64,000 nt of DNA, from positions 64,500,891 to 64,564,890 of the forward strand of contig CP154954.1 in NCBI GenBank assembly GCA_039621445.1. Reading direction: 5' to 3'. Shown here piece after piece: positions 19,279-28,420 of the stretch. Each line of letters opens with the position of its first letter. The first letter of the stretch is position 1. Below the pieces are notes generated by a model. That model saw only the letters and a list, made by a program, of their open reading frames with translations, searched no databases and was not told where the DNA came from. This DNA comes from Euglena gracilis (lineage: Eukaryota > Euglenida > Euglenophyceae > Euglenales). Both the position numbers and the translations under genes were made by a program.

Positions 19279-21002
19279 CGACCACAGTGCCACGCCTCGT
19301 CGGACAGGATGAACCTGTTCGGCGACGGCCTGCTGAACAACCCCAGGAACGAATGCCAACCCCTCGGAGCGTCATGCGCGACCCAGCGGTCAGTATGCCC
19401 GCTTCGCCCAGACGGCAAACGTCTACTCCGGCACCATCGGCTCCTGATACCAGGAGTAAGCCGCAGGCGTCGTCTCCTGATTCCGGGAGTGCGAAGCCGA
19501 AAGGAGGCAAATCGGGTGCTGCACCCTGTAAGCCCCCTTCCAAAGGCGGTGATGGGAAACCACCACCGAAAGGTGGCGCTGGAGGTCAGACTGGCGGACA
19601 GCCGAAAGGCCCTACGACAATGCACGACTATTCGGCCGTTGCATCGTCCGGGTACGGCCAGAGCAAACCGAAAGGTAAGGCTCGTGGTCGACAGGCCCAG
19701 TCTTCCGCCGGATCGACGGATGAGGAGCAGGATGAACCTGCTTCACCTCCTGTGTCTGCGGATGCCCAGCTCTGGACCCAGGATATCCTGACCAGACTAG
19801 GCACCGTGGAAGAGAGGACGAAGAAACTGGCTGCTATTAGGCACCAGAAAGGGTCACTGAATCGATGGATTCAGCCCCTCTTCGTCCGCGGAGAACCTTT
19901 CCACTATGTCCCGGAACATACCTGGACATTCTGGAACAGGCGCTCACCCAGAGTACTGGCACAGTACTTTGGCGAGGACTGCGTGTTGGATTTCCAGCAC
20001 GGCACGTCCTTTGCCTGGACGTGCACCGTATGCCACCATGTGCGGCATAACCAACCGCTTGTGCATGTGTGCAAGCGGCAGGTGCAATCCTCGTGGTTCC
20101 ATCACAGGGCATATGTGCCGAACTGTGTGGCGCTCGTATGTGGCGAGTGCCTGAATGCCTGGAAGCACAGCTTGAACTACTCCTACAGTGAGAATGCTCA
20201 CGACAGGGATATCCCTGCCTTGTGCATCAACTGTATAGGAGGCAAGTTCGTGCAGACTGCTGATGGAGCAGTCACCACCATTGTCCCCCAGCACTGGGAG
20301 ACACTGGAGAAGTGGAAGAAGGAGTACAAGCAGGTGGAAGGCCGCCTGAAGCACTCCGACTTCCGAAAGGTAGAAAGCTACCGCCACACGGGAATGGCCC
20401 GTGAGTTCCAGATCGACGCTGGGGCAATGCGCCTCGCCGTCGAGGAACACGCCAAGGTAAGAATGCCTTACCTCTGGACTGATGGCGACTGGGAGACACA
20501 GGTTTACCCCCTGTTCTCCAAGCGTCAGCATGGCGGATACGCCTTGCCACTGTGGCCTCCTGAAGAACACGATTTGGTGGACTTCAGAGGTTGGTTGGCG
20601 GCTGTATTACGGCCCCATACCGCAAGAGTTCGGACAGCGAGGTGGATGTATGACATCAACTTCAAGCAGACCCCGGGGATGCCCCCGCAGGTGCCTGCGA
20701 ATCACCCCCGGATGAATTACATCATCTGGCCGGTGATGCTGCCCAGAATTTTCTGGGAGCAACTCCAACGGTATCTTCAGCATCATGCTGAACGTACCAG
20801 GGAGAAGCTGCCGGATAATTGGATCAAGGACTGGGAGACCCCTTCCTTTGATGTCAACGATCCGGAGCTCAACACCATTCGGAGTGAATCAGCTCCGCCG
20901 CGTTCCCCACGCCAACTGGAGTTGGTTGAGGACCCATTAGGGGACCCCCAACACGACTACTGGCGTGAGGTCCGCGAACGTCCAGCCAATAAAGGCAGGT
21001 GA
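19227..21002 (+). CDS. Accessory ORF C of giant Gypsy A, unknown function, Cys-rich protein
   Basis: 591 aa, overlapping the end of ORF B by 52 bases in a different frame, so it needs frameshifting, reinitiation or its own start. Residues 1-190 are Pro/Ser/Lys-rich. The folded part (about 215-560) is conserved in element B: LNRWIQPLF / LNRWIEPLF, RSPRVLAQYFGE, WTCTVCHH, VHVC, YVPNCVALVCGEC, PALCINC, then YRHTGMAREFQIDAGA, AVLRPHT, VPANHPRMN and VEDPLGDPQHDYWR. Three CxxC pairs plus HxC suggest one or two zinc sites. I recognise no catalytic motif. Conservation across strongly diverged copies supports a real protein. Confidence 0.75.
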   Translation: MAEFLGAPAPVEAPIPVTTTVPRLVGQDEPVRRRPAEQPQERMPTPRSVMRDPAVSMPASPRRQTSTPAPSAPDTRSKPQASSPDSGSAKPKGGKSGAAPCKPPSKGGDGKPPPKGGAGGQTGGQPKGPTTMHDYSAVASSGYGQSKPKGKARGRQAQSSAGSTDEEQDEPASPPVSADAQLWTQDILTRLGTVEERTKKLAAIRHQKGSLNRWIQPLFVRGEPFHYVPEHTWTFWNRRSPRVLAQYFGEDCVLDFQHGTSFAWTCTVCHHVRHNQPLVHVCKRQVQSSWFHHRAYVPNCVALVCGECLNAWKHSLNYSYSENAHDRDIPALCINCIGGKFVQTADGAVTTIVPQHWETLEKWKKEYKQVEGRLKHSDFRKVESYRHTGMAREFQIDAGAMRLAVEEHAKVRMPYLWTDGDWETQVYPLFSKRQHGGYALPLWPPEEHDLVDFRGWLAAVLRPHTARVRTARWMYDINFKQTPGMPPQVPANHPRMNYIIWPVMLPRIFWEQLQRYLQHHAERTREKLPDNWIKDWETPSFDVNDPELNTIRSESAPPRSPRQLELVEDPLGDPQHDYWREVRERPANKGR

Positions 21003-21813
21003 GGTGTCTGTCAGCGCCAATGCGGCGTCTTTCAGCACCCTCGTCAGGTATTCGCCTGACACCCTGTTTGGGTATTCGCCCGAACAGCCCCTTCGAAGAC
21101 CCTTTGCGGTATTCGCCGCTAGTAAGTTCCCACCGGGATGCTGCCATGTGCAGGATTCCGTGCGCATGCATGCACACCCCTCTCCCCTCTCCCCTCTCGC
21201 GGGCGTGCGACACGCAGCGCACAGGGCCGACGGCCCCTTTTCCTTTCCCTTTCTTTTCTTTTCGGCCGTTTGAGGCCTTAAGGCTGCCAGACAGCACAAC
21301 TTTTCTGGCCTAAGCCAACCCCCCACTCCTCTCTACTTTCCCCCCGGGGCAAATGCTGTCGCCGGCAGTTGGTTTTGTAGAGTAGGATTTCCTTTTGCGT
21401 GGTCAGGTTTGACTGGCCATGCGCCCTGCCCAGGTTTGACTGGTCAGAGGCCCCCTCCTTCCACACCCTCCCCATGGGTTTTCCTGGAATGCCCATGGAC
21501 CCAACCCCAAGTGCCTTTGGCACACCCAAACTGGGTGGATGGGTTTGCTTGGCAAGGAAACCTGCCAGCCCCATTTTCCCCAATGGGCTATAATATACTA
21601 TACCCCATAAGCCACCGCAAAATAGGTGAAACCATTTTGCGCGTTTTGGGCTTTTGGGTCCCCTCCTTTCCGCCCCCCCCCTTTGAGTGGACCCCTGTGC
21701 GACGGAAAGGGCCCCTGTGGATGCGCCAGGGTGCACCTCCCACAGACCAGGTCTGTGTCCGAAATCCCTGTGGCCAGAATGCCTGGTCCAAAGGGGAAAT
21801 CGGGCATAGCCCT
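21003..21813 (+). other. 3' untranslated region of giant Gypsy A
   Basis: 811 bp without a convincing gene. GTATTCGCC occurs three times between 21047 and 21116. The segment 21285-21390 (CTGGCCTAAGCC, then GCCGGCAGT) has a reverse-complement homologue in element B at about 29800-29900. The rest appears unique. Confidence 0.6.
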
Positions 21814-21823
21814 GGGAGGGGGA
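21814..21823 (+). other. Polypurine tract of element A
   Basis: GGGAGGGGGA ends exactly at the 3' LTR start and would prime plus-strand synthesis. Element B has the same tract, inverted, at 29384-29395. Confidence 0.85.
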
Positions 21824-22139
21824 TGTGTACCAGGCGTATGCTTCTGTCCCCTTCCGTTGAGGAAGTTAGGATGGAAGCAGATCCTATTAGGATCTCCTAA
21901 TGGGTGCCCCCTTCTCTCTCCACAGGTGGTATTCTTCTTATACCTTTTCCTTCCTTTTCCTTGGACCGGACTTGGATTTCCAGTCCGTCCTCCCTGCATT
22001 GCTCCGTGCTTTGCTTCTTGGGAAGTGGGAAAAGGGTTTTTACTGTTACTCTGATTTTCAGTTCCCAAGTAGGTGCGCCAAGGCGAAATCGAAGGCTTTT
22101 GGGAATTGGGAAAGGGGAATTGGGAATCAGACGTACACT
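21824..22139 (+). repeat. 3' LTR of giant Gypsy A
   Basis: 316 bp, same length as 5531-5846. By eye it differs at a G/C in the GGTGCCC context, a T/G in the GGACTTG context and an A/G in the CCTCCCT context. It is followed at once by the CATTC duplication. Confidence 0.9.
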
Positions 22140-22144
22140 CATTC
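22140..22144. repeat. Target-site duplication CATTC, right copy
   Basis: Matches 5526-5530. Removing the LTR element and one copy restores the DIRS-2 frame from DHTLTI into the segment PQGVKYQILELKAFF. Confidence 0.88.
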
Positions 22145-22650
22145 CCCAAGGGGTCAAATATCAAATTCTGGAGTTAAAGGCATTTTTTCAGCCAGGTGTA
22201 GGCAGAGCATTTCAATCACAGGCCTCTCAAAAACTCTTTTCAGACAGCAGCACCTGGCAATTGGGGGGGGATGGACAATGATTCAGGCCAAAAGGTGCAA
22301 GACTTCTGGGGGGACTTACATGTCCTTCATATCAATCAAAAAGAATTGCAGGCTGCAGTGGAAACGGTGAAAGCACTAGCCAAGCCAAAACAAACGATTG
22401 TGCTTCATGTGGACAGCCAGGTGGCTGTAAGTTATTTGACAAAGTGGGGATGCAAAAAACCCTACTAAAATTCCATCTTAAAATCCCTGCTGTATCATTG
22501 CCAAGAAAAGCAGATCAATTTGCAGGTGGTTTGGGTTCCCACAAAGGAACAATTGGCAGACTCCTTGACCAGGGAACAAAAGGACCCAGGGATTATACGC
22601 TCAATCTAAACATCTTTCACCAAATTCTTCAGTTTTTCAGAAAAAAATAA
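22145..22650 (+). pseudogene. DIRS-2 RNase H, continuation of the interrupted gag-RT frame
   Basis: Sequence after the duplication carries the RNase H of DIRS-2: SDSSTWQL (Asp), then in other frames INQKELQAAVETVKAL (Glu) and LHVDSQVAVSYLT (Asp). It ends in a Trp/Lys-rich tail before 22650. At least two one-base shifts lie near G8 (22263-22270) and around 22440-22470. This is the direct continuation of 3541-5530. Confidence 0.78.
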
Positions 22651-22658
22651 TCCCAGAG

Positions 22659-23900
22659 GTGGACATGTTTTGCACCCCCAGCAACAAAAAAAATCCCCAG
22701 TTTGTTTGTCGATACCCCCACCAAGGGGCTTTGCCGGTGGATGCATTAAAGGCAGATTTGAGGGGACTCCCCCCAGTTTATGCAAACCCCCCCTGGAGCA
22801 TCATTCCCCAATGGGTTCAGAGATTAATGTTACACCCAGACATTGTTTGTCTGTTAATCGTACCCCACTGGGCTTCAACATCATGGTGGCGCCAATTAAT
22901 GTCAATCAGGCAGCCAGGCAGCAAGGTTTTGCTAGTACCCCCCCCCGGTGGGGTCTGTTCACCAACTGCTGGGGGGAGGATATGCCCCCCCAAGGTGGAA
23001 CTTGGACTGCTTGATTGTGTCAGGCAAATATTACCATCCCAGGAAGTTTCGATGCCCAGTATCGACACTTACATAAAAAATCTGGGAAATGTCAAAACAT
23101 ATGACTCAGCCTTCAGGGCCTTGGTGGGTCAATTGTTGCACAAAGGGGTGCCCCTGCAGGACTGCACAGTCCACCAGATGGCTGAGGCCATCCTTGGTTT
23201 GGCTGTTCACAGCCTCAACACTGCACGAAATGCATATGCAGCCGCATTGTTACTCCCAGGGTTTGGGTCATTGAGGTTTTCCCCTCTTTTGTCTCCATTG
23301 AAAAGGAGATGGAATTCCAATGTCTGCAAGTATGCCCATTTTTGGGACCCCACTGATTTGCTAGACAACATCATCAAAAATTCAAAACCCCTCTCAGAAA
23401 TGTCTGTGAAAGTGCTCAGAAACAGACTCATCATTTGTTGGAGGCTTCTGGCCCTCCACAGGGGGGTCGATTTAGCCAGGACACAACGAAAAATCAGTTT
23501 CGTGGGAGAAAAAAATTTCATTTTGTTGCAAAGGAAAGGATGGCAGTTCCCAAGATGTGAGGAAGTTTTGAATTTACCACACAACCTCCTCATCAGCCCT
23601 TGGCATTTGTTGAAAGAGTATGTGGAAAGGACAGCCCCCATGGTTGGTCACAAAAGAATTTGTTATGGTCTTTGGATGGTAAAAGACCTTTGACGTCAGA
23701 AAGAGTGAATTCCCTTACCAAAGAAATTCTGCAAGAGGGGGGGGGGTAGGCACCACCCACTGGAAACCCCACAGCACCAGAGGGGCTGGGGTTTTATGGT
23801 GGAAAAATGCTGGTTTGCAAGTGGAGGAAGTCCAGCAATTGGGTCAGTGGAAAAATTTGGGGCCTTCCAAGCTCATTATTTGAGGCTGGGAGTCGTATCA
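22659..23900 (+). CDS. DIRS-2 Dam-like methyltransferase domain and tyrosine recombinase
   Basis: An ORF open to 23693 starts with the methyltransferase-like domain (MDMFCTPSNKKNPQF; YANPPW with NPPW at 22785-22796; IVPHWASTSWW). The recombinase follows (YDSAFRALVGQLL, LNTARNAYAAALLLPGFG), with catalytic Arg in LALHRGVDLA (23460-23462). After a frame change near a G run at about 23737-23746, the HxxR box PHSTRGAG (His 23770, Arg 23779) and, one further shift later, the Tyr in FQAHYLRL (23877-23879) complete the active site. All boxes are intact at codon level, so this copy lost coding capacity only through small indels. Confidence 0.8.
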
Positions 23901-23946
23901 AAAATTCAAAGTATTATGGCCCAAAGGGGGGTGCACAACACCTCAA

Positions 23947-24037
23947 CATCTCGCAGTGCGGAGCCCGAATGGTCTCGGACTCCCACGACAGAGGAAGGGG
24001 GGGGAAGGGACCAAGAGGGCGAAGCACAAGAAGATGG
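23947..24037 (+). repeat. DIRS-2 internal complementary region
   Basis: The left 29 bases are the exact reverse complement of the left terminus (3173-3201). The right part, from TCTCGGACTCCC to AAGAAGATGG, is complementary to 24351-24411 apart from the length of a G run. This joins both ends as expected for a DIRS circular intermediate. Confidence 0.85.
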
Positions 24038-24250
24038 TGAGCCCAACCTCCCCACCCAAAAAATCAGCAGAAAAAGAAAAACGTCACAACCAGAACGGGG
24101 GCCCCCGACCAAGCAGCCCCAACCACCCACCCAGAAACACACCAGAAAGAGACAGACATCCCCATAGAGGGGGGGGGCACCAAGCGACCATGGGAGAGGG
24201 GGGGGGCACGACGGTTTAGCTTCGCCAAGGTGTCGGACGAGGCCTCATCA

Positions 24251-24411
24251 TCGCCAACTGCGGCAACAAAGGCGCAGTAAGAAGCACCCCCCCGCGCACG
24301 CACAAACACACCAGAACAGAACAGCCGGCAAGGAAAGCAGGACCTCGCCATCTTCTTGTGCTTCGCCCTCTTGGTCCCTTCCTCCCCCTTCCTCTGTCGT
24401 GGGAGTCCGAA
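24251..24411 (+). repeat. DIRS-2 right terminus and inverted terminal repeat
   Basis: 24251-24351 is the inverse of the left repeat (CGCACGCACAAACACACC inside). 24352-24411 is specific to the right end and pairs with the internal complementary region. The element ends near GGGAGTCCGA. Confidence 0.82.
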
Positions 24412-24733
24412 ACTGTTCTCTGTGTTGACTACTGAATGGCTTGGACATTATATTCAGTATGGATGTCTCGCGCTAAACGCATGGGCGCCGCTGTATGACT
24501 GTAAATCCCTGGTTGCGCCGCTGTATGAGTGCAATTCCCTGGTTGCATTTTGGGGAAAGGGTGTGCCACCCCCCAGGTGTCCAGCAGAGCTTTTTTTCTC
24601 CTCCAGAATTTGTAACCAAAATCTTTGCCACGAAATCTAGAAAATCACGAAAAAAAAAGCAGGGCCATTAAATTGCGTCTTATTTGACACAAAATGTCAG
24701 CTACCTTCATTTTTGACATGAAATACTTTTTTT
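24412..24733. other. Unassigned sequence right of DIRS-2
   Basis: No gene is seen. 24494-24545 contains two tandem copies of a GCGCCGCTGTATGA..GTAAATCCCTGGTT-like unit (CGCCGCTGTATGA at about 24487 and 24516). 24540-24600 (GGGAAAGGGTGTGCCACC) weakly recalls DIRS coding sequence. Confidence 0.4.
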
Positions 24734-25480
24734 TTACAATTTCCCCCTGCACAGATTGTAAATCATCCCGGCTTTCAAATGAACTTTCAAGAAGGAAAAT
24801 TGCAGGATTTTATGCACTGTTGACTTTTGACGTTGTTTTTGAACCCTGAGCTTAACCCCTCCCCAAATAACCTGGCGGGGTGCCAGGCTATTGGAACCAA
24901 CTATTGGCCCTGCCCCCCCTGACAAGTTATTTGGGCCATTCAGCGCCATGAAGGAATTTTGCCTAAATCCGGGGAGCAAAGTTATTGGAATGCTCCATTT
25001 TGCGCCTCCATCTGTCAGGTTATTCGGCAACCGCCATGAGCAAGGGCCCCGCCAGGTTATTTGGGGGGGGAGGGGCAGTAAATCCTTGACCACCGTGTGC
25101 AGATTATTTTGTAAAATCCTTTGGGTGGGGGCCTCTGACAAAATGTCGTCCTGGTTTATGAAGTCCTGAGAGGCACTTTTCCTTCAAAGATTCTCAAAAG
25201 TTTTCATAACCCCATGAAAACTTGGGGGATAATGTTTAGGCTAAAACAGCCTGCTTGTAATTCCCAGGAATGTCCCCTCCGCACCTGATGTCTCAAAAAT
25301 GCCGTCAGGGCTAGGCTTACCTGGATGTCAAAATATGTGTCATTAAGATCGATTTTGGCTGTTTGGGCGATGGGAGGCGGCCGGCGCCTGCACACCTGAA
25401 TTGGGGAAGTTCCTCCCCCCGTCCGCTGCTTTTTTTTGTGACTTTCCCTCCCAGGATCGCTTTCATTCTGATGTTTCAAT
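24734..25480 (-). pseudogene. DIRS reverse transcriptase fragment, split by a TIR element
   Basis: Read from 25480 downward it shows KIDLNDTYFDIQV and WELQAGCFSLNIIPQVF, then degenerate sequence with INQDDI where YLDD is expected, then LHTVVKDL, the same string that opens DIRS-1 at position 1. Beyond the 223-bp insert (24856-25078) it continues with a decayed FKINVKKS equivalent. Stops and shifts are frequent, so it is an old copy. Confidence 0.65.
24856..25078. mobile_element. MITE-like element with terminal inverted repeats
   Basis: 223 bp bounded by CCCCTCCCCAAATAACCTGG and the inverse CCAGGTTATTTGG(G)n AGGGG, about 24 bp each with small differences (the right end has an extra CAG). TAA stands on both sides (24853-24855 and 25079-25081). 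Removing the insert rejoins the reverse transcriptase fragment. A 3-bp TAA/TTA duplication is typical of PIF/Harbinger-type non-autonomous elements. No ORF inside. Confidence 0.6.
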
Positions 25481-25889
25481 CAAAGAATTGTGCATGCTGA
25501 AGCCCGGAAGGTCAAATATTTCAATCTCAATTCGAATAAAAGTCGTTGGACATTAAAGAGAGTAAAGCCCTTGAATTACCGAAAGAAGAGGAAAGAATGA
25601 GGTCTTCCAGTCCCCAGCAGAGAAAAGGAGGTGTTCTTCCCCCGCTACTATGTTTTCAATTTAAACCGGGCTTTTCCTTTCCCCGCACCTACTGCATCAG
25701 AGACATCCCCCAAGGAGTTGGCCAAAAATACCGTCCCCATCTCCTAATTTTGAATAATTTGGCTGACAGAACCTGGGATCTGGCTGAATTGAGGGACCGA
25801 AAGCCGCAAAAAAGGGAGTTTTTTGGGCGCTTTGTGCCAATTTTACCGGAGTGCCGTGTGACTGTTTTCCTCCACTCGGACTGCGGGGA
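25481..25889. other. Unassigned sequence among DIRS fragments
   Basis: An open frame on the plus strand runs through here, but its product is not recognisable and its only familiar part begins at about 25890. Probably degenerate element sequence. Confidence 0.35.
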
Positions 25890-26220
25890 GCCCCCTGTGG
25901 GTTTACTAAAAAAGGGGCAGGAGCATGTTTGCTCAAAAAAATTGGGCTTTTCTGCCCAAGACGTTTGTGAATATTGGCCAATGGATGGGGGTGGAGGCTT
26001 TTGCAGCCCATTATCAAGGACCTTTTTATTATTATTATTTTATCAACAACCGTTTTAAAAATGCCCTGGACACCCTAGTTTCAGTATAAAATCAGGTCTC
26101 ACAACGCAAAGTGTGGAGCCTGATGTGTGTCGTACTCCCTCAAGGCAAACCGACGAGTGAGGAAGGGACACCGAGAGCGAAGCACAAACACCTAGTGAGC
26201 CCCACACCCCCCACGCGTAA
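25890..26220 (+). pseudogene. DIRS recombinase C-terminus and complementary region, decayed
   Basis: GGGTTTACT...TTTGCTCAAAAAA..TTGGGCTTTTCTGCCCAAG matches DIRS-1 at about 1975-2020. The Tyr box follows as FAAHYQ-like sequence near 26010, and 26107-26200 resembles the DIRS-1 complementary region (CGTACTCCCTCAAGGCAAACCGAC). 26310-26392 resembles the DIRS-2 version instead, so two subfamilies are juxtaposed. Confidence 0.6.
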
Positions 26221-26394
26221 ACGAATTTTGTGTCCAAAGCCCTCGGTCAGCATGGACCAGGGTGGAGGGGGGGGACCCCCAAGGGACAAGAAGCCAGTCA
26301 CCATGTTAGAGCTCTGAATCCCACGAAAAGGAAGGGGGAAGAAGGACCAGGGGGCGGGGCACAAGAAGATTCTGAGCACAAGAAGATGCTGGGG

Positions 26395-26640
26395 TGCTGT
26401 CTTTTTGCTGGGGACTAACAGCAAACTGTGGTCCAGGTAGATAAAAACCAGCTGTTCTTCATTTCTCCATTTTCTTTCCCAAACTCTCATTAGAGGCAAA
26501 CATTTTTGTTTCAGGCTGCTTCTGCCGAATCATGCAGCTCGAAACTACCAAGTTTCCATCCCCAACGCGCAAGCGGGCATATTTTTCTAGGCTGCTGTGC
26601 GGATTTAGGTTAAAATAAGCACCTTTGAGGTCGATTTTTC
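26395..26640 (-). pseudogene. DIRS-3 reverse transcriptase fragment
   Basis: Contains MRVWERKWRNEEQLVFIYLDHSLLL, clearly the MRVWERKW to YLDDILLL stretch of DIRS-2. The second catalytic Asp is His (YLDH). Upstream codons match SLEKHVRMQVGG in decayed form. It ends after KKTAPQH. Confidence 0.7.
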
Positions 26641-26929
26641 AACAGAATGTGTTCAAGTATGAAGCTCCGTCAGTGCGAAATAGATATTTAGCTGTCTAAA
26701 AATCCGAAATTAGTATTTCATTATTCTTTTCCTTCTTTTTTTGTGTTAATGAATAAATACAGGACAGAATGTTTTACCTTTTATGGGGGGATTTGCCTGG
26801 TTGCTCCTGCACACTCGTATTCCCTTTCTGGCTGTCACTATTTCCTGGAAGAATTTGAAGGGAACTTTGAAATACACTTGAGTTGGAAGGGGAAGATCTG
26901 CAATAACTCCCATACCTTATCAGGTTTTG

Positions 26930-28010
26930 CACCTCCTGGCTGGCCACTGCGAGGGTCCTCCTCTGGGTGTAATGTGTATGTGGATTACACAGGCCCCATC
27001 AGTGGTCCTCCCAACTTGGCTGCCCCATCGCTGGGGTCCTTTCTCCTGCCCCATCACTGGGGTGCCAGCTGGCCCTGCCAAAGAGCTGCCAGAGACAGGC
27101 TTTCCCCCTCAATTTTCAGGCCTGGTTAAAGTCCGTATTGCCTGCAGTGGGCAGGTACGTACAATGTTGTGAGATGAAAGGCATTTAGCTTCTGTGGGGC
27201 CTCTGCCCGAAGTGCTCTTGGGCATCCCCCCAGGAGTCTCTTCTGTGGTTCTTGTCCTCTGGGGCTTGAACCTCTTGGCTTCCATAGCCTTGGAGTTTGG
27301 AGGATCGCCCCCAGGCCTTCTCTTGGAGGGTTGAAGTCCTGTCTGGCCCCCACTGCCACTAAGAGGGTTAATGAAAGGGGGAGATGGTGGATCTTTTCGA
27401 CCTGTTGTCCTGGGCTGCTGCCAGTTTTGATTATACTGACTGCTCTTATGACTATACAGGCTGCCGTAGCCTGGCCCTTAACATGATGGCCCCAGGGCCT
27501 TGCAAGGTTGATGTAATTTCTGGCTCCCACTGTCCTTGAAGGGATTATGGAGGGGAGGCGGATGGGTGGGTCTGTTTGATATCCGGGGTTCCCACTGCTG
27601 AAGAGTTCGACATTTGGCTCTTCCAGCTGCTTCCCCAATCTTGACTTCTGCGTCTTGGGCCGCCGTGGCCGTTATCTTCCCCTGGCTGCCATAGCCATTG
27701 ACTTGAAAGGCTTCCATAGCCCTTGCTTCGATTGAGCTTTTGTGCCCTGGAAGGGGGGGCAGGCAAAAGAGGAGTATGTTCTGTATGTATGTGGTATGTA
27801 TGTTCTGTATGTATCCTTATCATCTTTTGTCTTTTGGCCTTCCTGAACACAGTTGTCCGGGGTCCATCGCCCTTCCAAGGTTGAGTTATTGGACTTACTG
27901 CGGGAGTGGGGGTTTGCAAAGGCCACAGACTGACGTGCTGCCGCCGCCTCTCAAGCTTCTGCAGCTGCTTCTGCCTCTCCACCTTCCCCAGCTTCTGGTG
28001 CACCCTAGGA
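26930..28010 (-). pseudogene. DIRS-3 gag-like region
   Basis: The N-terminal part reads KLGKVERQKQLQKLERRRQHVS, matching DIRS-2 residues after 20, and a second frame has the TTVFRKAKRQK equivalent of WTTVVRKRRQ. GYGS units (KGYGSLSS) and the PITGV/PVMG repeat block near 27000-27080 follow. A short CATA microsatellite lies at about 27776-27818. Several frame shifts. 26641-26929 shows nothing certain. Confidence 0.65.
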
Positions 28011-28319
28011 AGTTCTTTTAAGTTCTTCTTGACAGTTTGAATTTCTTTAAAGTTGCTTCTCCATGGAGTTCCAGTGATTTATTCTTTGTCGTTTTCAATG
28101 GCGATACTCCTGGGAATAATTCCAGGTGAAATGGAAGAGTTGAATTTTTCCTCCTTAAAGTCGAATGTCCGATATTTTTTTAAAGTCCACCGTGATGCCA
28201 GCGATGGTATTCGTAATTCGAATAAATCCTTTAAACAATTCCAGCTAAATTCGTGGATTTGACAATCTTTCTCTCTGAAACCTATGCCCAGAAATAGGAA
28301 TCAGAAAACTCGTGAACAC

Positions 28320-28420
28320 AAATCAGTAAGAAGAACCCCCACACACACAAAACAAACGCCCAGAACACAGCAGCCGGCAAAGATAGCAGGACCTCGCCAT
28401 CTCGCAGTGTGGAGCCCAAC
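28320..28420 (-). repeat. DIRS-3 5' inverted terminal repeat
   Basis: Reads on the plus strand as ...CAGCCGGCAAAGATAGCAGG ACCTCGCCATCTCGCAGTG, the inverse of 3186-3260. The 300 bp between it and the gag start (28011-28319) is leader without an ORF of note. Confidence 0.7.

Larger units (their letters stand above)
5531..22139 (+). mobile_element. Giant Ty3/Gypsy chromovirus A with three extra ORFs
   Basis: The element is complete: 316-bp LTRs, primer-binding site, gag, pol ending in a chromodomain, a three-ORF cassette, polypurine tract and a CATTC duplication. At 16.6 kb it is far longer than ordinary chromoviruses, whose pol chromodomain normally lies close to the 3' LTR. The two LTRs differ at about three positions by eye, so insertion is recent. 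gag (near 7640) and pol (near 12410) each contain a one-base frame change. The element is rich in CpG, in contrast to the DIRS sequence around it. Element B (28956-60144) is a diverged relative with the same gene order. Confidence 0.9.
3173..24411 (+). mobile_element. DIRS-type retrotransposon DIRS-2, split by giant Gypsy A
   Basis: Left and right inverted termini (3173-3303 and 24251-24411) and an internal complementary region (23947-24037) define the ends. Bases 3173-3201 are the exact reverse complement of 23947-23975, and 24351-24411 is the reverse complement of the right half of that region. Removing the 16,609-bp LTR element and its 5-bp duplication leaves about 4.6 kb, a usual DIRS size. 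The gag-RT reading frame stops at 5530 and its continuation resumes at 22145. The recombinase boxes R, HxxR and Y are all present in the DNA, although frame shifts interrupt the right half. Confidence 0.88.
26395..28420 (-). mobile_element. DIRS-3, 5' part of a minus-strand copy
   Basis: From its 5' terminus (28320-28420, the DIRS-2 type repeat inverted) it runs leftward through a leader, a gag region (28010 to about 26930) and a fragment of RT (26640-26395), then stops abruptly. RNase H, methyltransferase and recombinase are missing. Confidence 0.65.

Noticed and set aside
15497-21002. Envelope gene in the extra ORFs, making the element a retrovirus-like errantivirus
   Set aside because: No signal peptide, furin-type site or membrane helix is visible in any of the three ORFs.
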